From an uncultured Clostridia bacterium (lineage in GTDB: Bacteria > Bacillota > Clostridia > Christensenellales > UBA1242), in contig CANQDK010000011.1 in the NCBI GenBank assembly GCA_947591785.1, positions 1 through 38,277 on the forward strand: a stretch of DNA of 38,277 bases, given 5' to 3'. A program made the translations under genes and the position numbers. Positions within the stretch are counted from its first letter, which is position 1, and the number at the start of each line of letters is the position of its first letter. Below are positions 6,958-17,100 of this stretch, piece after piece. The notes beneath the pieces are model-generated. The model worked only from the letters and a program-made list of their open reading frames with translations, was not told the origin of the DNA and did no database searches.

Positions 6958-9009
6958 ATGAACAACGTATTTTTTGCAAAAATTGATGGCCCAGAACTTA
7001 TTGCCAATAAAGTTTTTGAAGCAGGAGAAAAATGGTTTAATGATGGCATCGATGTTGGAGATTATGTTTTTGTCCATCCTAACAATAGAATCCAATCAAA
7101 CGATAAAACAATTTATCAAGTTTCAGAACTTTGGAGAGCAAAAAAATGGGTTTCTCCAACAAATCCGGACAATAAAAAACTTGCTTTTGAGTTGATAACA
7201 GAGTTTAATCCTCAAATCAACACACAAGAAAAATTTATTGCCCTTAAATTATTCAAATTAAATCTTAATTTATTAAACCAATGTTTAAATCCAGTTATAG
7301 GCAAGTGTTTCTTTAAACTAGAATTGGCTTCACCAAAATGTCTTGATATAATTGCTGATAAAACTAAAATTTTAAATTACATTAATAAACCAGAAAACTA
7401 TAGAAAAGTCTTGATTTTATCTTCAAAAAAAGAAGTGGATTCTTTCTCTGAGGATGTTCAACTATACAAGGAAAATGGAGAATTTAAACTTTTTCCAGCA
7501 AGTTTTATTAATAAGAAAGATATTATTGACAAATTTAAAAGTGATAATTATAGAGTTGGCAAAACTGCAGGAAATGTGAAAGGAAAGTTTTATAAAGCTA
7601 TCGATAAAGGAGAAACTGAAATAACAGGAGAAAAGGCATCCTTAAAGGGCTTTTATGATTTATTTTGCTCAAGTAACAACGATTTATCTAAGATTTCTGT
7701 AAAGAAAAGAGATTCATTTGTTGAATGGTTGAAAGAAAATGGTGTTTCGGGAGCTGCTAAGCAGTATGAAAACGGATTACGAGCAATTGAGAAAGAATTT
7801 ACAGTTAATATTGATGATGAATATGCAAAGAACAAGTGTGTTTCTTTATTAGATAAATTGAGTAATAATCACAAGGTTAAGATATCAAAGGGAACTTTGT
7901 CAGGCAATCAAAGAAATTGGGAATCTTACTTAAAAAAATATATAGAGTATAAAAATAGCAAAAGCGATGATGAACAGAATAATATAGAAGAAGATTTTGC
8001 TCAAAAAGTTGACCAAATTAACAAAAAAATCAGTGAGGAACTTAATGCCAAGGGATATTTGTCGGCAAATACAATCTTTTATGGAGTGCCTGGATGCGGT
8101 AAAAGTCACGAGGTAAACAATCTTTTACATATTGGGAAATCATTTGAAATAGATGATTCTCTAAATGACAAATTTTATAAAAGAATACTTTTCCATCCTG
8201 AATATACATATAGCGATTTTATTGGACAAATAGTTCCTACAACAAAAGAAGAAAGTATTAGTTATGAATTTCAACCAGGGCCTTTTGTTGAAATATTGAG
8301 AGATGCTTTACAAGATAGTGAAAATAATTATTTTCTCATAATTGAAGAAATCAATCGTGGAAACGCTCCTGCAATATTTGGAGATATCTTTCAATTGCTT
8401 GACAGAGAAGAAGATGGGTGCAGTGAATACCCAATCTATAACAAGGAAATTGTAAAGTTTTTGCAAAAATCAATACCAGAAACTCAAAAGGTTTGTATTC
8501 CAAACAATCTCACAATTTTTGCAACAATGAACACAAGTGACCAAAATGTTTTTACAATTGACACAGCATTTAAACGTAGATGGCACATGACAAGGATTCC
8601 AAACAATTTCAACAATCCAAAAGACCCACTTTTAAGTAATGAAAACAAAATTGCTGGTAAAAATTATTCATGGAAAGAATTTGCTTTAGCTTTAAACACT
8701 GATATTGTTGCAAATTGTAATGATGGGATGATTGCAGAAGACAAACTTCTTGGGATTCATTTTGTTAAGCAAAGTGAATTAAAAAACGTAAACGCATTTG
8801 CGGAAAAAATTTTTATGTATTTGTGGAATGATGTTGTGAAATATAATAAAGAATTACTTTTCAGACCAGAATTAAAAACTCTTGACAAGGTTATCGAAAA
8901 ATTTATTGCAAATGAAAATGTTTTCAATGATAAGTGTGAAGAATTGTTGAAATTATTTAACAATTCAATTGAAAACAAACCGATAAGCGATGGTGAAAAT
9001 AATGAGTGA
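6958..9009 (+). CDS. mcrB: McrB-type GTPase subunit of a type IV (modification-dependent) restriction system
   Basis: The protein has 683 residues. The AAA+ motor is C-terminal. Walker A is G-V-P-G-C-G-K-S (376-383), and Walker B with the McrB signature is I-I-E-E-I-N-R-G-N (461-469). The M-N-T-S-D motif (524-528) is followed by D-T-A-F-K-R-R-W; in McrB the M-N-T-x-D element gives GTP preference. The first 370 residues are the target-recognition part. Residues 1-160 look like a small beta-rich domain (perhaps EVE/PUA-like), and about 240-340 form a helical module reminiscent of integrase core-binding (SAM-like) domains. Both assignments are inference. AAAGGAGAG precedes the ATG. The last codons overlap mcrC (ATGAGTGA), so the subunits are translationally coupled. 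McrB translocates DNA and, with McrC, cuts DNA carrying modified bases. Confidence 0.92.
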   Translation: MNNVFFAKIDGPELIANKVFEAGEKWFNDGIDVGDYVFVHPNNRIQSNDKTIYQVSELWRAKKWVSPTNPDNKKLAFELITEFNPQINTQEKFIALKLFKLNLNLLNQCLNPVIGKCFFKLELASPKCLDIIADKTKILNYINKPENYRKVLILSSKKEVDSFSEDVQLYKENGEFKLFPASFINKKDIIDKFKSDNYRVGKTAGNVKGKFYKAIDKGETEITGEKASLKGFYDLFCSSNNDLSKISVKKRDSFVEWLKENGVSGAAKQYENGLRAIEKEFTVNIDDEYAKNKCVSLLDKLSNNHKVKISKGTLSGNQRNWESYLKKYIEYKNSKSDDEQNNIEEDFAQKVDQINKKISEELNAKGYLSANTIFYGVPGCGKSHEVNNLLHIGKSFEIDDSLNDKFYKRILFHPEYTYSDFIGQIVPTTKEESISYEFQPGPFVEILRDALQDSENNYFLIIEEINRGNAPAIFGDIFQLLDREEDGCSEYPIYNKEIVKFLQKSIPETQKVCIPNNLTIFATMNTSDQNVFTIDTAFKRRWHMTRIPNNFNNPKDPLLSNENKIAGKNYSWKEFALALNTDIVANCNDGMIAEDKLLGIHFVKQSELKNVNAFAEKIFMYLWNDVVKYNKELLFRPELKTLDKVIEKFIANENVFNDKCEELLKLFNNSIENKPISDGENNE

Positions 9010-10216
9010 ATCCTTCATCAAATTTATCATTCCTGAACGAAAAAATGATTTTGAATTTATTGGATTAAATTTAAATAAGAACAAAAATTCATTTGTTTTT
9101 CCGTGTCAATATTTTCATAAAGATGATGTGATTAGAACAAATAAAGAACAACTTTTAAAAAGAGAAGCAAGAAAAATAATTTTTCTATTGAAAAAAGTTC
9201 GACAGGATTATTATTTTGGCGGAAATGATGGTGAAATCCAACAATTTCATTCTATGATTTGGCTTATTCAAGATTATATTGATAAAGGATATTATGTTGA
9301 AACAGAAAAAATTTATAAAAAAACCGATTCGGGCAAAATAAATTGGAAGCAGAGTATAAAGAATAATAATATTTGGTTTAACAATGGAAATATAATTTAT
9401 CCTAATTTTGTTCGTGAAAAAATTTTGATAAATGAATCTTGTATTCTCTCACAAATATACAAGGCATGTCTTGAATATTCCATTAGACAAATTGGATTTA
9501 TCTTTTCAGTAGAAAAAACAGAACCGTCAGTTTTCGATATTTTGAAAGATAAAGATTTTCTTGTTTATTTCTTAACAAATGAGTTAAACAAGACGTATCG
9601 TGATTACAAAAAAATTTTGATAAATCATTTACTTTCTATTATTGCTCGGCAGGATAACAAAACAGAGGCTTCTGGATGTTCTATTTATGAAAAAGAGTTT
9701 GAATATGTTTTTGAATATTTGATTAACAAAATTTTTGGAACAGAAGACGTAAAAAGATTCTTCAACACTTATTCTTATCATTTGCCAAACAAAGTTTCAT
9801 CTTCGAAACTTCGTCCTGACACAATTATGAAGGATGTAAAAAATAAAACATTTTATATTGTTGATGCGAAATATTATAATTTTGGCTATTCAAATGATGC
9901 CAAAAATCTTCCACCATCGTCCTCAATTTCTAAACAAATTGGATACAACAATTTTTTAAGAGAAAATCTTCCGCAAGAGGAAAAAGATTTTAAAGTTAAA
10001 TCAATTTTTGTTCTTCCTTATACGTCAAAAGTAAAGAATGAATATATCAAATATGTTGGTTATGCATGCAGAGATGGTAAGGATAATTTGAAAGACTCGG
10101 AAGAGGTTGATGACAAAGTTTATGTTTGTCTTGTGGATTTAAAGGAATTAATAAATTCTTACTATAACAAAACTCTTTCTCCACAAGATTTAATAAAGGC
10201 TCTCCCTAAAAATTAG
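9002..10216 (+). CDS. mcrC: McrC-type nuclease subunit
   Basis: A 404-residue protein directly downstream of, and overlapping, mcrB by 8 bases. The C-terminal half carries a PD-(D/E)xK nuclease core. R-P-D (D273) is followed by a strand and V-D-A-K-Y (D288, K290), the arrangement expected for the McrC endonuclease domain. The N-terminal half is the part that contacts and stimulates McrB in the family. A GTG at 8990 is in frame, but the ATG at 9002 sits in the classic ATGAGTGA coupling overlap. All catalytic residues are present, so the restriction system looks intact. It ends at a strong terminator, so the transcription unit is just mcrB-mcrC. Confidence 0.92.
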   Translation: MSESFIKFIIPERKNDFEFIGLNLNKNKNSFVFPCQYFHKDDVIRTNKEQLLKREARKIIFLLKKVRQDYYFGGNDGEIQQFHSMIWLIQDYIDKGYYVETEKIYKKTDSGKINWKQSIKNNNIWFNNGNIIYPNFVREKILINESCILSQIYKACLEYSIRQIGFIFSVEKTEPSVFDILKDKDFLVYFLTNELNKTYRDYKKILINHLLSIIARQDNKTEASGCSIYEKEFEYVFEYLINKIFGTEDVKRFFNTYSYHLPNKVSSSKLRPDTIMKDVKNKTFYIVDAKYYNFGYSNDAKNLPPSSSISKQIGYNNFLRENLPQEEKDFKVKSIFVLPYTSKVKNEYIKYVGYACRDGKDNLKDSEEVDDKVYVCLVDLKELINSYYNKTLSPQDLIKALPKN

Positions 10217-10239
10217 ATAATGATAAAAATTAATATTAA

Positions 10240-10273
10240 AAAAATCAGTTAAGAAAATTTTTAACTGATTTTT
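10240..10273 (+). terminator. Terminator of mcrBC
   Basis: A 13-bp perfect stem (10240-10252 with 10261-10273) and an 8-nt loop followed by T-rich sequence. It may work in both directions, since the next gene converges on it. Confidence 0.85.
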
Positions 10274-10281
10274 AATTTTTA

Positions 10282-10400
10282 GGAGTTAAATGAATTAATA
10301 TATTATTGATTTTAGAAATTAAAAGTACTAAATAATTTATTGTTTTTTAGAAAATTGGAATTAACTGAATTATTAACCAATTTTATAGAAATTGAAGGAG
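10282..10400. repeat. Two degenerate direct copies of a ~38-bp AT-rich sequence
   Basis: A segment starting GGAGTTAA-TGAATTA at 10282 recurs in diverged form around 10357 (GGAATTAA-TGAATTA), each ending in TAGAAATT. There is no open frame and no clear T-tailed hairpin. Low-complexity DNA could give this by chance. Confidence 0.3.
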
Positions 10401-10429
10401 TTAACTTTTTTTATTTGAATTTATTTTTA

Positions 10430-11401
10430 TCAATTTTGAATATAAAAACTATCTTGTAGTTTTAATTTGTATGATTTCAATTCTATTGAATCCAAATTTT
10501 CCTTATGAATGTCAACTCCAACAATTTGACTGTTGTTGTAAGTTGTGTAATAATAAATCCCTTTATCAGTGTTACAGCAAGATGAATATATTGTATGTTC
10601 AAAACCATTCTCCACTTTGCAACAACCTTTTTGTTGCTCGACAGAATTTAATATATGAAAAAATTGATTAACACTTTCAATTTCGTTGTCTTTTGAAACT
10701 GAGTTTAGTTTTGTGAATGTTGCTTTGACAAATCTGGAAGCTGAAGATAAGTCACCTGGCAAACCTATTCCGCCCATTCCACGACTGTAAGGTGCAAGTT
10801 TGATTTTTTCTGAAAATTTGTTTGTTGGTTCTTCGCGAGAAATATTGATATAGTTACAAAGATTTGTTATATGGAAATCAAAGGTTGGATTGTTTGTTAA
10901 AACTCCAACCGGATTTTCAAAAATTTTTAATCCTTCTTTTAGAGGTTCAACAACAATGCTTTCTTTCTTATCTGAGATAATCCAATGTAATGGTGAATGT
11001 GGGAGTGCTTTGGAAAAGTTCTCGTCAATGATATTTGTTTTAGACAAAAGTTTTCTTGCTTCACTCACATTTTTGCAGGTTGTCAAAATATATGGAATAA
11101 ATTCAAAAGGGGCAACATTATTTTTTGATTTGTCCTTTTTTTGATAAAATGCATTTCCAGGAAAATTTAGCCCAGCAACGCTCAATCCCTTTTCATTGGT
11201 TGCATCATAATAGAGAGGATAGTTGTCTTGAACAAAAGCCATGCCAATCAAGGCAAAGTGTTTAGTGTTTTTTCCTAAACATCTGAAATTAAATGTGTAA
11301 TTTCTTGGTGTGATTGTGACAGTTTCATCATAAGAAAACTCATAATCTAAATTTCTTCCAAAATAATTGTCTTTTGTTAAGTATGTTATTGCTGTGCACA
11401 T
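10430..11401 (-). CDS. Choloylglycine hydrolase family enzyme (bile salt hydrolase / penicillin V acylase type)
   Basis: A 323-residue Ntn-hydrolase. The start at 11401 puts Cys at position 2 (M-C-T-A-I-T), which becomes the N-terminal nucleophile once Met is removed, and GGAGG lies 6 bases upstream. Family residues in place are C2, R16 and D19 (G-R-N-L-D-Y), the Asn in G-L-N-F-P-G (N79), N170/N171 in L-T-N-N-P, and R223 in S-A-S-R-F. No signal peptide, so the enzyme is cytoplasmic. The family cleaves amides: conjugated bile salts, penicillin V or acyl-homoserine lactones. Sequence alone does not settle which, though the gut setting favours bile salts. It is a monocistronic gene with its own promoter (11432-11459) and is divergent from the alpha/beta hydrolase gene. 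Confidence 0.88.
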   Translation of the reverse strand: MCTAITYLTKDNYFGRNLDYEFSYDETVTITPRNYTFNFRCLGKNTKHFALIGMAFVQDNYPLYYDATNEKGLSVAGLNFPGNAFYQKKDKSKNNVAPFEFIPYILTTCKNVSEARKLLSKTNIIDENFSKALPHSPLHWIISDKKESIVVEPLKEGLKIFENPVGVLTNNPTFDFHITNLCNYINISREEPTNKFSEKIKLAPYSRGMGGIGLPGDLSSASRFVKATFTKLNSVSKDNEIESVNQFFHILNSVEQQKGCCKVENGFEHTIYSSCCNTDKGIYYYTTYNNSQIVGVDIHKENLDSIELKSYKLKLQDSFYIQN

Positions 11402-11431
11402 AAGAACCTCCAATTTTATAGATATTCATAT

Positions 11432-11459
11432 ATTATATCAAAAAAAATGATGTTTGCAA
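11432..11459 (-). promoter_or_regulatory. Promoter of the choloylglycine hydrolase gene
   Basis: On the minus strand TTGCAA (11459-11454), a 16-bp spacer and TATAAT (11437-11432). Confidence 0.75.
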
Positions 11460-11549
11460 AAAGAATTATAACCATACAAAATTTGTTTTTATTTTAATGA
11501 TTTGATTTTTAATTTGAAAAACGATAATAAGAATTTCAATGAAAAAGTG

Positions 11550-11577
11550 TTGTTTTAAAAAGGAATTATGTTATAAT
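11550..11577 (+). promoter_or_regulatory. Promoter of the alpha/beta hydrolase-phosphoesterase pair
   Basis: TTGTTT (11550-11555), a 16-bp spacer and TATAAT (11572-11577) with an extended -10 (TGTTATAAT), 18 bases before the ATG. Confidence 0.7.
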
Positions 11578-11595
11578 CCTTAAAAAGGATACATT

Positions 11596-12441
11596 ATGAA
11601 AATTATTGATGTTGTAACTAAAAGGCAAGACACATTATGCGGTTGTTGGTATGGCGAAAATTTTAGAGATACTGTTGTGTTAATTACAAATGGAACGGGT
11701 GGAAATATTTTTGAAAATAACTTCTTACGTACTGTTGGAGAAGAATTGGAGAAACATGAAATTTCGTTTGTTTATGCACACAATTCTGGTGCGTTTCAAA
11801 TGATAGATTTTCCATCAAAAAATAACAACCGCCATAGTGGAGTAACATTTGAGATGTTTGACAATTGCCTTGAAGATTTAAAGGCTTATGTTGATTTTAC
11901 GAAACAACAAGGTTACAAGAAAATTATCCTTGGTGGATATAGTTACGGTTGCAATAAAGTTGTTTATTATCTTTACAAAACCAAATGCAAAGATGTGGAT
12001 AAATTTATTTTAATTTCGCCGACAGACACCGAATATCACACTGAAAGCGAAGAAAAATCTATCGAAGAATTCAATGATTATATTTTACGAAACAATCCAA
12101 AAAAAGATGATATATTACCACTTTTGTTTGATAAATATAATTTTTTTACAAAACAAAGTTATTTGGATTTTATAAACAATTCGCACCATAAAAATTTGCC
12201 TGTTTATAGTGACAAAAAGCATTTCAATCAATTAAAAAGCATAGATATTGACGGATTGTTTGTTATGGGACAAAATGATGTTTTTGCAAAAAGAAATGCC
12301 AAAAATCACTTGCAAACAATTTTAGAGAATAGTAATAAAAAAGCAAATTGCAAGGCAGTTGTTATTGAAAATACAGGACACACCTATAGAGAACATGACA
12401 AAGAGTTAGCAAAAGCTATAGTTGATTTTACAAGGAGTTGA
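11596..12441 (+). CDS. Alpha/beta hydrolase
   Basis: A 281-residue alpha/beta-hydrolase fold protein. The nucleophile elbow is G-G-Y-S-Y-G (S116). The probable acid is D228 in G-Q-N-D-V and the base is H262 in N-T-G-H-T. An oxyanion-type N-G-T-G-G loop is at residues 32-36. There is no signal peptide. It resembles the UPF0613/DUF1749 type of hydrolase in general layout, but the substrate is unknown. Its TGA stop touches the ATG of the phosphoesterase, and that gene's AGGAG is inside the last codons here, so the two are coupled and probably expressed together. Confidence 0.82.
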   Translation: MKIIDVVTKRQDTLCGCWYGENFRDTVVLITNGTGGNIFENNFLRTVGEELEKHEISFVYAHNSGAFQMIDFPSKNNNRHSGVTFEMFDNCLEDLKAYVDFTKQQGYKKIILGGYSYGCNKVVYYLYKTKCKDVDKFILISPTDTEYHTESEEKSIEEFNDYILRNNPKKDDILPLLFDKYNFFTKQSYLDFINNSHHKNLPVYSDKKHFNQLKSIDIDGLFVMGQNDVFAKRNAKNHLQTILENSNKKANCKAVVIENTGHTYREHDKELAKAIVDFTRS

Positions 12442-13144
12442 AATGAAGATTTTAGTTTTCAGTGATATTCATGGAAGTCTAAATTGCTTAAAAGCACTTA
12501 TTGAAACACAAGATTGGAAAAATGCAGACAAACATATTTTTTTAGGCGATGTTTGTATTGGTTGTAGTAGGCCAAATGAATGTATTGAAATGTTAGACAA
12601 ACTTGACTGCATAAAGATTGTTGGAAACAACGATTTGTATGTTTGCGAACATGTTCCTGAAGTGGATTTGCCAGAATTTGCAAATGAAAAACTTTTACAA
12701 CTTGAGTATATGCAAAAGCATGTGACAAAGCAAAACAAGAAAACTGTTTTGTCTTGGCAAAAAGATTTGATGCTGAAAATTAAGGACAAAAAATTTTATT
12801 TTACACACTATCCTTGGGAAACAAATAATGGAGAAGAAAATGTTATCGACACTCCAATGGAGAAAACATTTGAAACTCGAAAAAAGATGTTTTCAAAAAT
12901 TGATGCCGATTATATTTTCTTTGGACATGAACATAGAGAAAACAATTTTACAAATGGGAAACAACATTTTTATTGCGTTGGAACTTTGGGTTTAAAAAGT
13001 CCTGGATATTATTTGTTAATTGAAATTAATGACAAAGGAATAGAGATAATAGAAAAATACCTCTCATTTGATATAAACGAAGAAATTGAGTTAATGGATA
13101 GGGCGGGTTATCCTTATGAGAAAAATAAAATAAAAAGAAATTAG
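12442..13144 (+). CDS. YfcE/MJ0936-type metallophosphoesterase
   Basis: A 234-residue calcineurin-like phosphoesterase of the small MJ0936/YfcE type. The metal ligands are all visible: D-I-H (D8, H10), L-G-D (D36), G-N-N-D (61-64), F-T-H-Y and F-G-H-E-H. Such enzymes hydrolyse phosphodiesters or phosphomonoesters in the cytoplasm. The start at 12442 follows AGGAG by 5 bases; a longer frame from 12422 overlaps the upstream gene and is not preferred. It lies 19 bases from the convergent C39-like gene, with no obvious hairpin terminator between them. Confidence 0.85.
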
Positions 13145-13163
13145 GTTGCTGAGGTGCTAAAAA

Positions 13164-13766
13164 CTATTCTGGTAAAATTTGGATAAAGGCTTGTTTGGAA
13201 GCTGAAAATTCCATTAAATGGTCGTCAAACCACATATAGAAAAAACGATCAGCTGGAACATAAGTGTAGCCATCTTTTTCTCCATCGTTGAAGTCACATG
13301 GGTCGGCAAAAATTAAAATATCTTCATCAGAATTTTGCTTGTTAACTTCGTCAATTCCAATCAACACACGATAATGCCCACCATAATCACAGTTTTCTAC
13401 AATGATTGGAATTTTTTTATCAATACTTTCAATTGCAAATTTTTTGAAATCTTCATAAGTTTTAAAAGAAATACCATTCTCATCTTTCAAATCGTAAGAA
13501 GAAATAATTTTAAATCCTACAATTCTTTTTAAGGCACTAATAAGGTCAATTAAGCGTGTCCCCAATTTTTCTCTTGTATTGCACATCTTTGCAAGATTAA
13601 TTTCGTCAGGAATCTTTATACCATAATATCCCAAAATCATCATAACACAACAAGTTGCACAAGTATAATCAGTTGTTTGCAAGATAGTATTGAAGTGGTC
13701 AATAATATGCAAATTGTTGTTGCTTTTCATATTATAGAAATCAAAAACTTTGTAGTATTTGCTCAT
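13164..13766 (-). CDS. C39-like cysteine peptidase family protein
   Basis: A 200-residue protein made of one C39-like papain-fold domain. Q30 and C36 lie in Q-T-T-D-Y-T-C-A, followed by the M-I-L-G-Y-Y-G helix. The His is in G-G-H-Y-R (H131) and the Asp in A-D-P-C-D (D155), so the catalytic set is complete. In bacteriocin exporters this domain is fused to an ABC transporter. Here it stands alone, has no membrane segment and has no bacteriocin precursor next to it, so it is more like the free-standing C39_2 proteins whose targets are unknown. A ribosome binding site (AAAGGA) and a promoter (13814-13842) precede it. Confidence 0.8.
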   Translation of the reverse strand: MSKYYKVFDFYNMKSNNNLHIIDHFNTILQTTDYTCATCCVMMILGYYGIKIPDEINLAKMCNTREKLGTRLIDLISALKRIVGFKIISSYDLKDENGISFKTYEDFKKFAIESIDKKIPIIVENCDYGGHYRVLIGIDEVNKQNSDEDILIFADPCDFNDGEKDGYTYVPADRFFYMWFDDHLMEFSASKQAFIQILPE

Positions 13767-13813
13767 AATAAAAATCCTTTTGTATATTTAAAATATTTGA
13801 AGTCGTTAATAAA

Positions 13814-13842
13814 ATTATAAAAATAAATAATATTTTTTGAAA
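13814..13842 (-). promoter_or_regulatory. Probable promoter of the C39-like gene
   Basis: On the minus strand TTTCAA (13842-13837), a 17-bp spacer and TATAAT (13819-13814). Confidence 0.55.
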
Positions 13843-14114
13843 TTTTAAATATAGTATTTCAATTTTTATAGAATATTTATGTTGATTCGCTTTAAAAAAT
13901 ATTTTCTATAAATCTATAAAGGAGTATATCAAAAAATTGTAAACTAAGTCAAACATAAAACAATTCAAAAATGTATTTAAAATTACGGGTGTTGTTTAAA
14001 ATTTTAAATAAAAAGCAAATTATAAGATGTTAAATTTAGAAAAAGATAAAAATTTGAATTTGATGAACTGCTCTAAAATTTTTTCAAAAAAATATTTATT
14101 TTTTTGGAACTATT

Positions 14115-14123
14115 TGCTATAAT
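14115..14123 (+). promoter_or_regulatory. Extended -10 element of the M60 surface-protein gene
   Basis: TGCTATAAT, 28 bases before the start codon. No good -35 is seen. GAGGTGAT (14142-14149) is the ribosome binding site. Confidence 0.6.
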
Positions 14124-14151
14124 GCAAATATAAAGTTTAATGAGGTGATTT

Positions 14152-17100
14152 ATGAGAAAAAAGAAACTCATTTTTTGTCCTGAAGAAAGTTTTGCACCAT
14201 ACAAAAAACATGCGAATCGCATATTGGGCTTTGTTCTTTCCTTGATGCTGACATCAACCATATTTGGAAATGTGGGTTTGATGATTAAGGAAAGTTTTCC
14301 ATGTTCAGCACAAAGTATTTCAGCGACAGATGTGGCTGAAAAGACCTCTTTAAATATTAATGAAAGTGCTGAGGAAAATTTACAAAAAGAGGGAGTGGTT
14401 CGTCCAGAAGATTTGGATGAAGGGCTTTCAAGAAAAAGTTTTGAAGATATGGAAGGCCGACGTGTGACACTTCGTGAACCATATATGGAAGTTACAAACA
14501 GGAGTGTTGCAAGGCAAACACCAGACATTCTTGACGACACCTTTCAGTTTATTGACCCAGAAACAGGAGAACCTTATATAGGCCCTGCACAAAATATTGC
14601 TAAAATTGATTTTAAAAAAGATGGTAAGGCTGGAAATGAAATTGACGATATTAATAATCCACGCTATCCAATGAGAGGCTTGAAAGAAAGTCGTAATAAT
14701 AATCCTCAAATTTTTTCTAATTTTGAAAAATATATGCTCTTGAGGCAAGCATGGTATTATCGAAAAAAGATTAACACAATGTTGGAAACAGGTGAATTAA
14801 AAGATTTCTTGAAGAAACATCCTGCAGCCGATGGAATTTATGGTGAAATTGATTCAAATGCCAATGCTGTCAGCAAAACAATCGTATCCGACCCAATTTA
14901 CAATTCTCCGCTCACAACGGGGCTGTATCTTGCACCAGGCGAAGTGACAACCGTGGTTGTGTCTGGCATTAAGGAAGGCGAAGTTGTGAAATTGACAACT
15001 CATCAACAAGATTCTCTTGGATATGACGGAGGCTTTCCTGACGGCTTTGATGTCAATCAACACCCAGAATATAATGGACTAATCAGCACAGAAAAATATT
15101 TTAAATATTGGGACACACAACTGTTAGAAGAAGCTAAAAGGGCACAAAGCCAAAAAGTCAGTCCAGATTATAATAAATTTGATTTTAAACTTCAAGGGCA
15201 GTGGCAATGGCAAAATCAAAAAGTGCCTTGCATGGGTTCGTCTTTTGAATTTACACATGATGGAACTTATGAAATTGGTAGTATTTATGGCGGTCCACTT
15301 TACTTACAACCAACAAAATCTGTTGTAAAACTTGTAATTTCTGGGGCTGTTGAAACTCCACATTTCATTTTGGGTGTTACAACAAAACAAGAATTTGACG
15401 AGCATTTAAAATCTGCACCAGGACTTATCGCAACTCTTGATGTTGAAAATGGGCAACTTATTGGTCTTGCGGACTATATGAGAAATTGTGATGATATTGA
15501 AAAACTTGCGTATTTTTGGCATTCAGTTTTTGCAATCAACTCTTCGTTAAATGGTAGAGAATATAATTATAATGTTACAATGGCTTATGATATTCATGTT
15601 CCAGCTGGTTCAGCAGTTGCTCTAAATTCATCGTTTGCGGCACAACCTTATGGTTGGTTTGAAGCGTGCATGAACTATGAAACATTAACAACCAAAGGGA
15701 ATTGGGGGACTTTCCATGAACTTGGGCATATTCAAGCAAAAACTTATGGTGTGAACTGGGGAATGTGTGGAAGTAATTGCAGCAATCCGTGCGAGGGTGA
15801 GGTTTGGAATAACACTCTTATAGTTTTGATGTATGCTATGCTTTGCAATATGGACCCGAGAGTGATAAGCGTGGAGCATGGAGAGTATGCTCACCCATTC
15901 ACTTCTGTTGTAGAATCAATGAATTTGCCACAAGTGAAAGACTATCATGATTATAACAACACAGGCAAGGCTCACTTCGCACAGCTGTCGTTGTATTCCA
16001 CTTTAATTCATTCTTTTGGACCAGAAAAATTTATTGATTTCTTCTATACTTACAAAGTCAATCCATCATACTGCAGTAACGCACGTGCAGATTTCATATA
16101 TCGAATTGGACTTGTTGACCATGTTAACATCTTGGAATGGATAAACACAAACTATCATGGAAACGTTAATGCTAAAAATGATTTTAGTGCAGAACAATTG
16201 GCTTTTCTTAACACTTTGCCAACATTTTATCCTATTGCTTATGAATGGGCAAACGGTATTGATGGAAATGAAACAGCAAGAAAATATGATGTTGATGGAA
16301 AATATAAAACCATATTTGACCTATCACCAGAGAAATTTGCAAGTCCAAAAGGATTTTCAATAATTGAAGTTACAAATCCAATTTATGGAGAAATGGAATA
16401 TAGGGAAGAAGAACAAAAAGCAATCTACACTCCTCCATCAGAAGTGACAGAAAATGATGAATTTTCTATTGTCGTTTCAACAGAAGGTGGAAGAATTGTA
16501 ACACTAAATGTTCGTCTGCATCTTATATATAGCGGAGCTTATGTTCAGGTGTATAAACTTGACAGCAATTCTCCAGCCACAATCAAAGAAATTGCAACCG
16601 CATATAGCGGAAAAGAACCTTCTCGCACCGAAGAAAGTCTTATAGCAGGCAAAACAACTTTTACAAGTAATGAAAGAGAATATTATCATGTCCAATTCAG
16701 TTTTAAAGCAACCAAAGAAGGACTTCATAAATTTACTGTTTGTGGCGATGACGCTAAAGTTTGCTATTTTAAAAAAGATGGCAATTATATTACAAATGGC
16801 GATGGGAAAATATTATATTCCAATCCAAATTCTTATGTTGCTTATAATGCCCCCGACAACAATTTTGCACAAGTAAATCTTAATGTTGGAGATATTGTTG
16901 AGATTGATTGTCATTTGCTTAATGTTGGTGGAAAAGGTTTTGTTAGTGTTGGAGTCGTTTTCCCCAATGCACAAAGCGTTGTTGATATTCCAGCGGAAAA
17001 CATCGTAAACGCAAAAACCACAAATAGTGAACTTGAACAAGTTGAAGAATTTAAGGGTTGGCAACCAAAATTTCTTGACAGCATTAAAGATGAATCCATT

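Larger units (their letters stand above)
13767..14151. other. AT-rich divergent intergenic region
   Basis: Divergent promoters for the C39-like and M60 genes lie at the two edges. The middle (13860-14090) holds an isolated AAGGAG near 13918 with no frame behind it. I see no RNA gene or strong hairpin. Confidence 0.5.
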
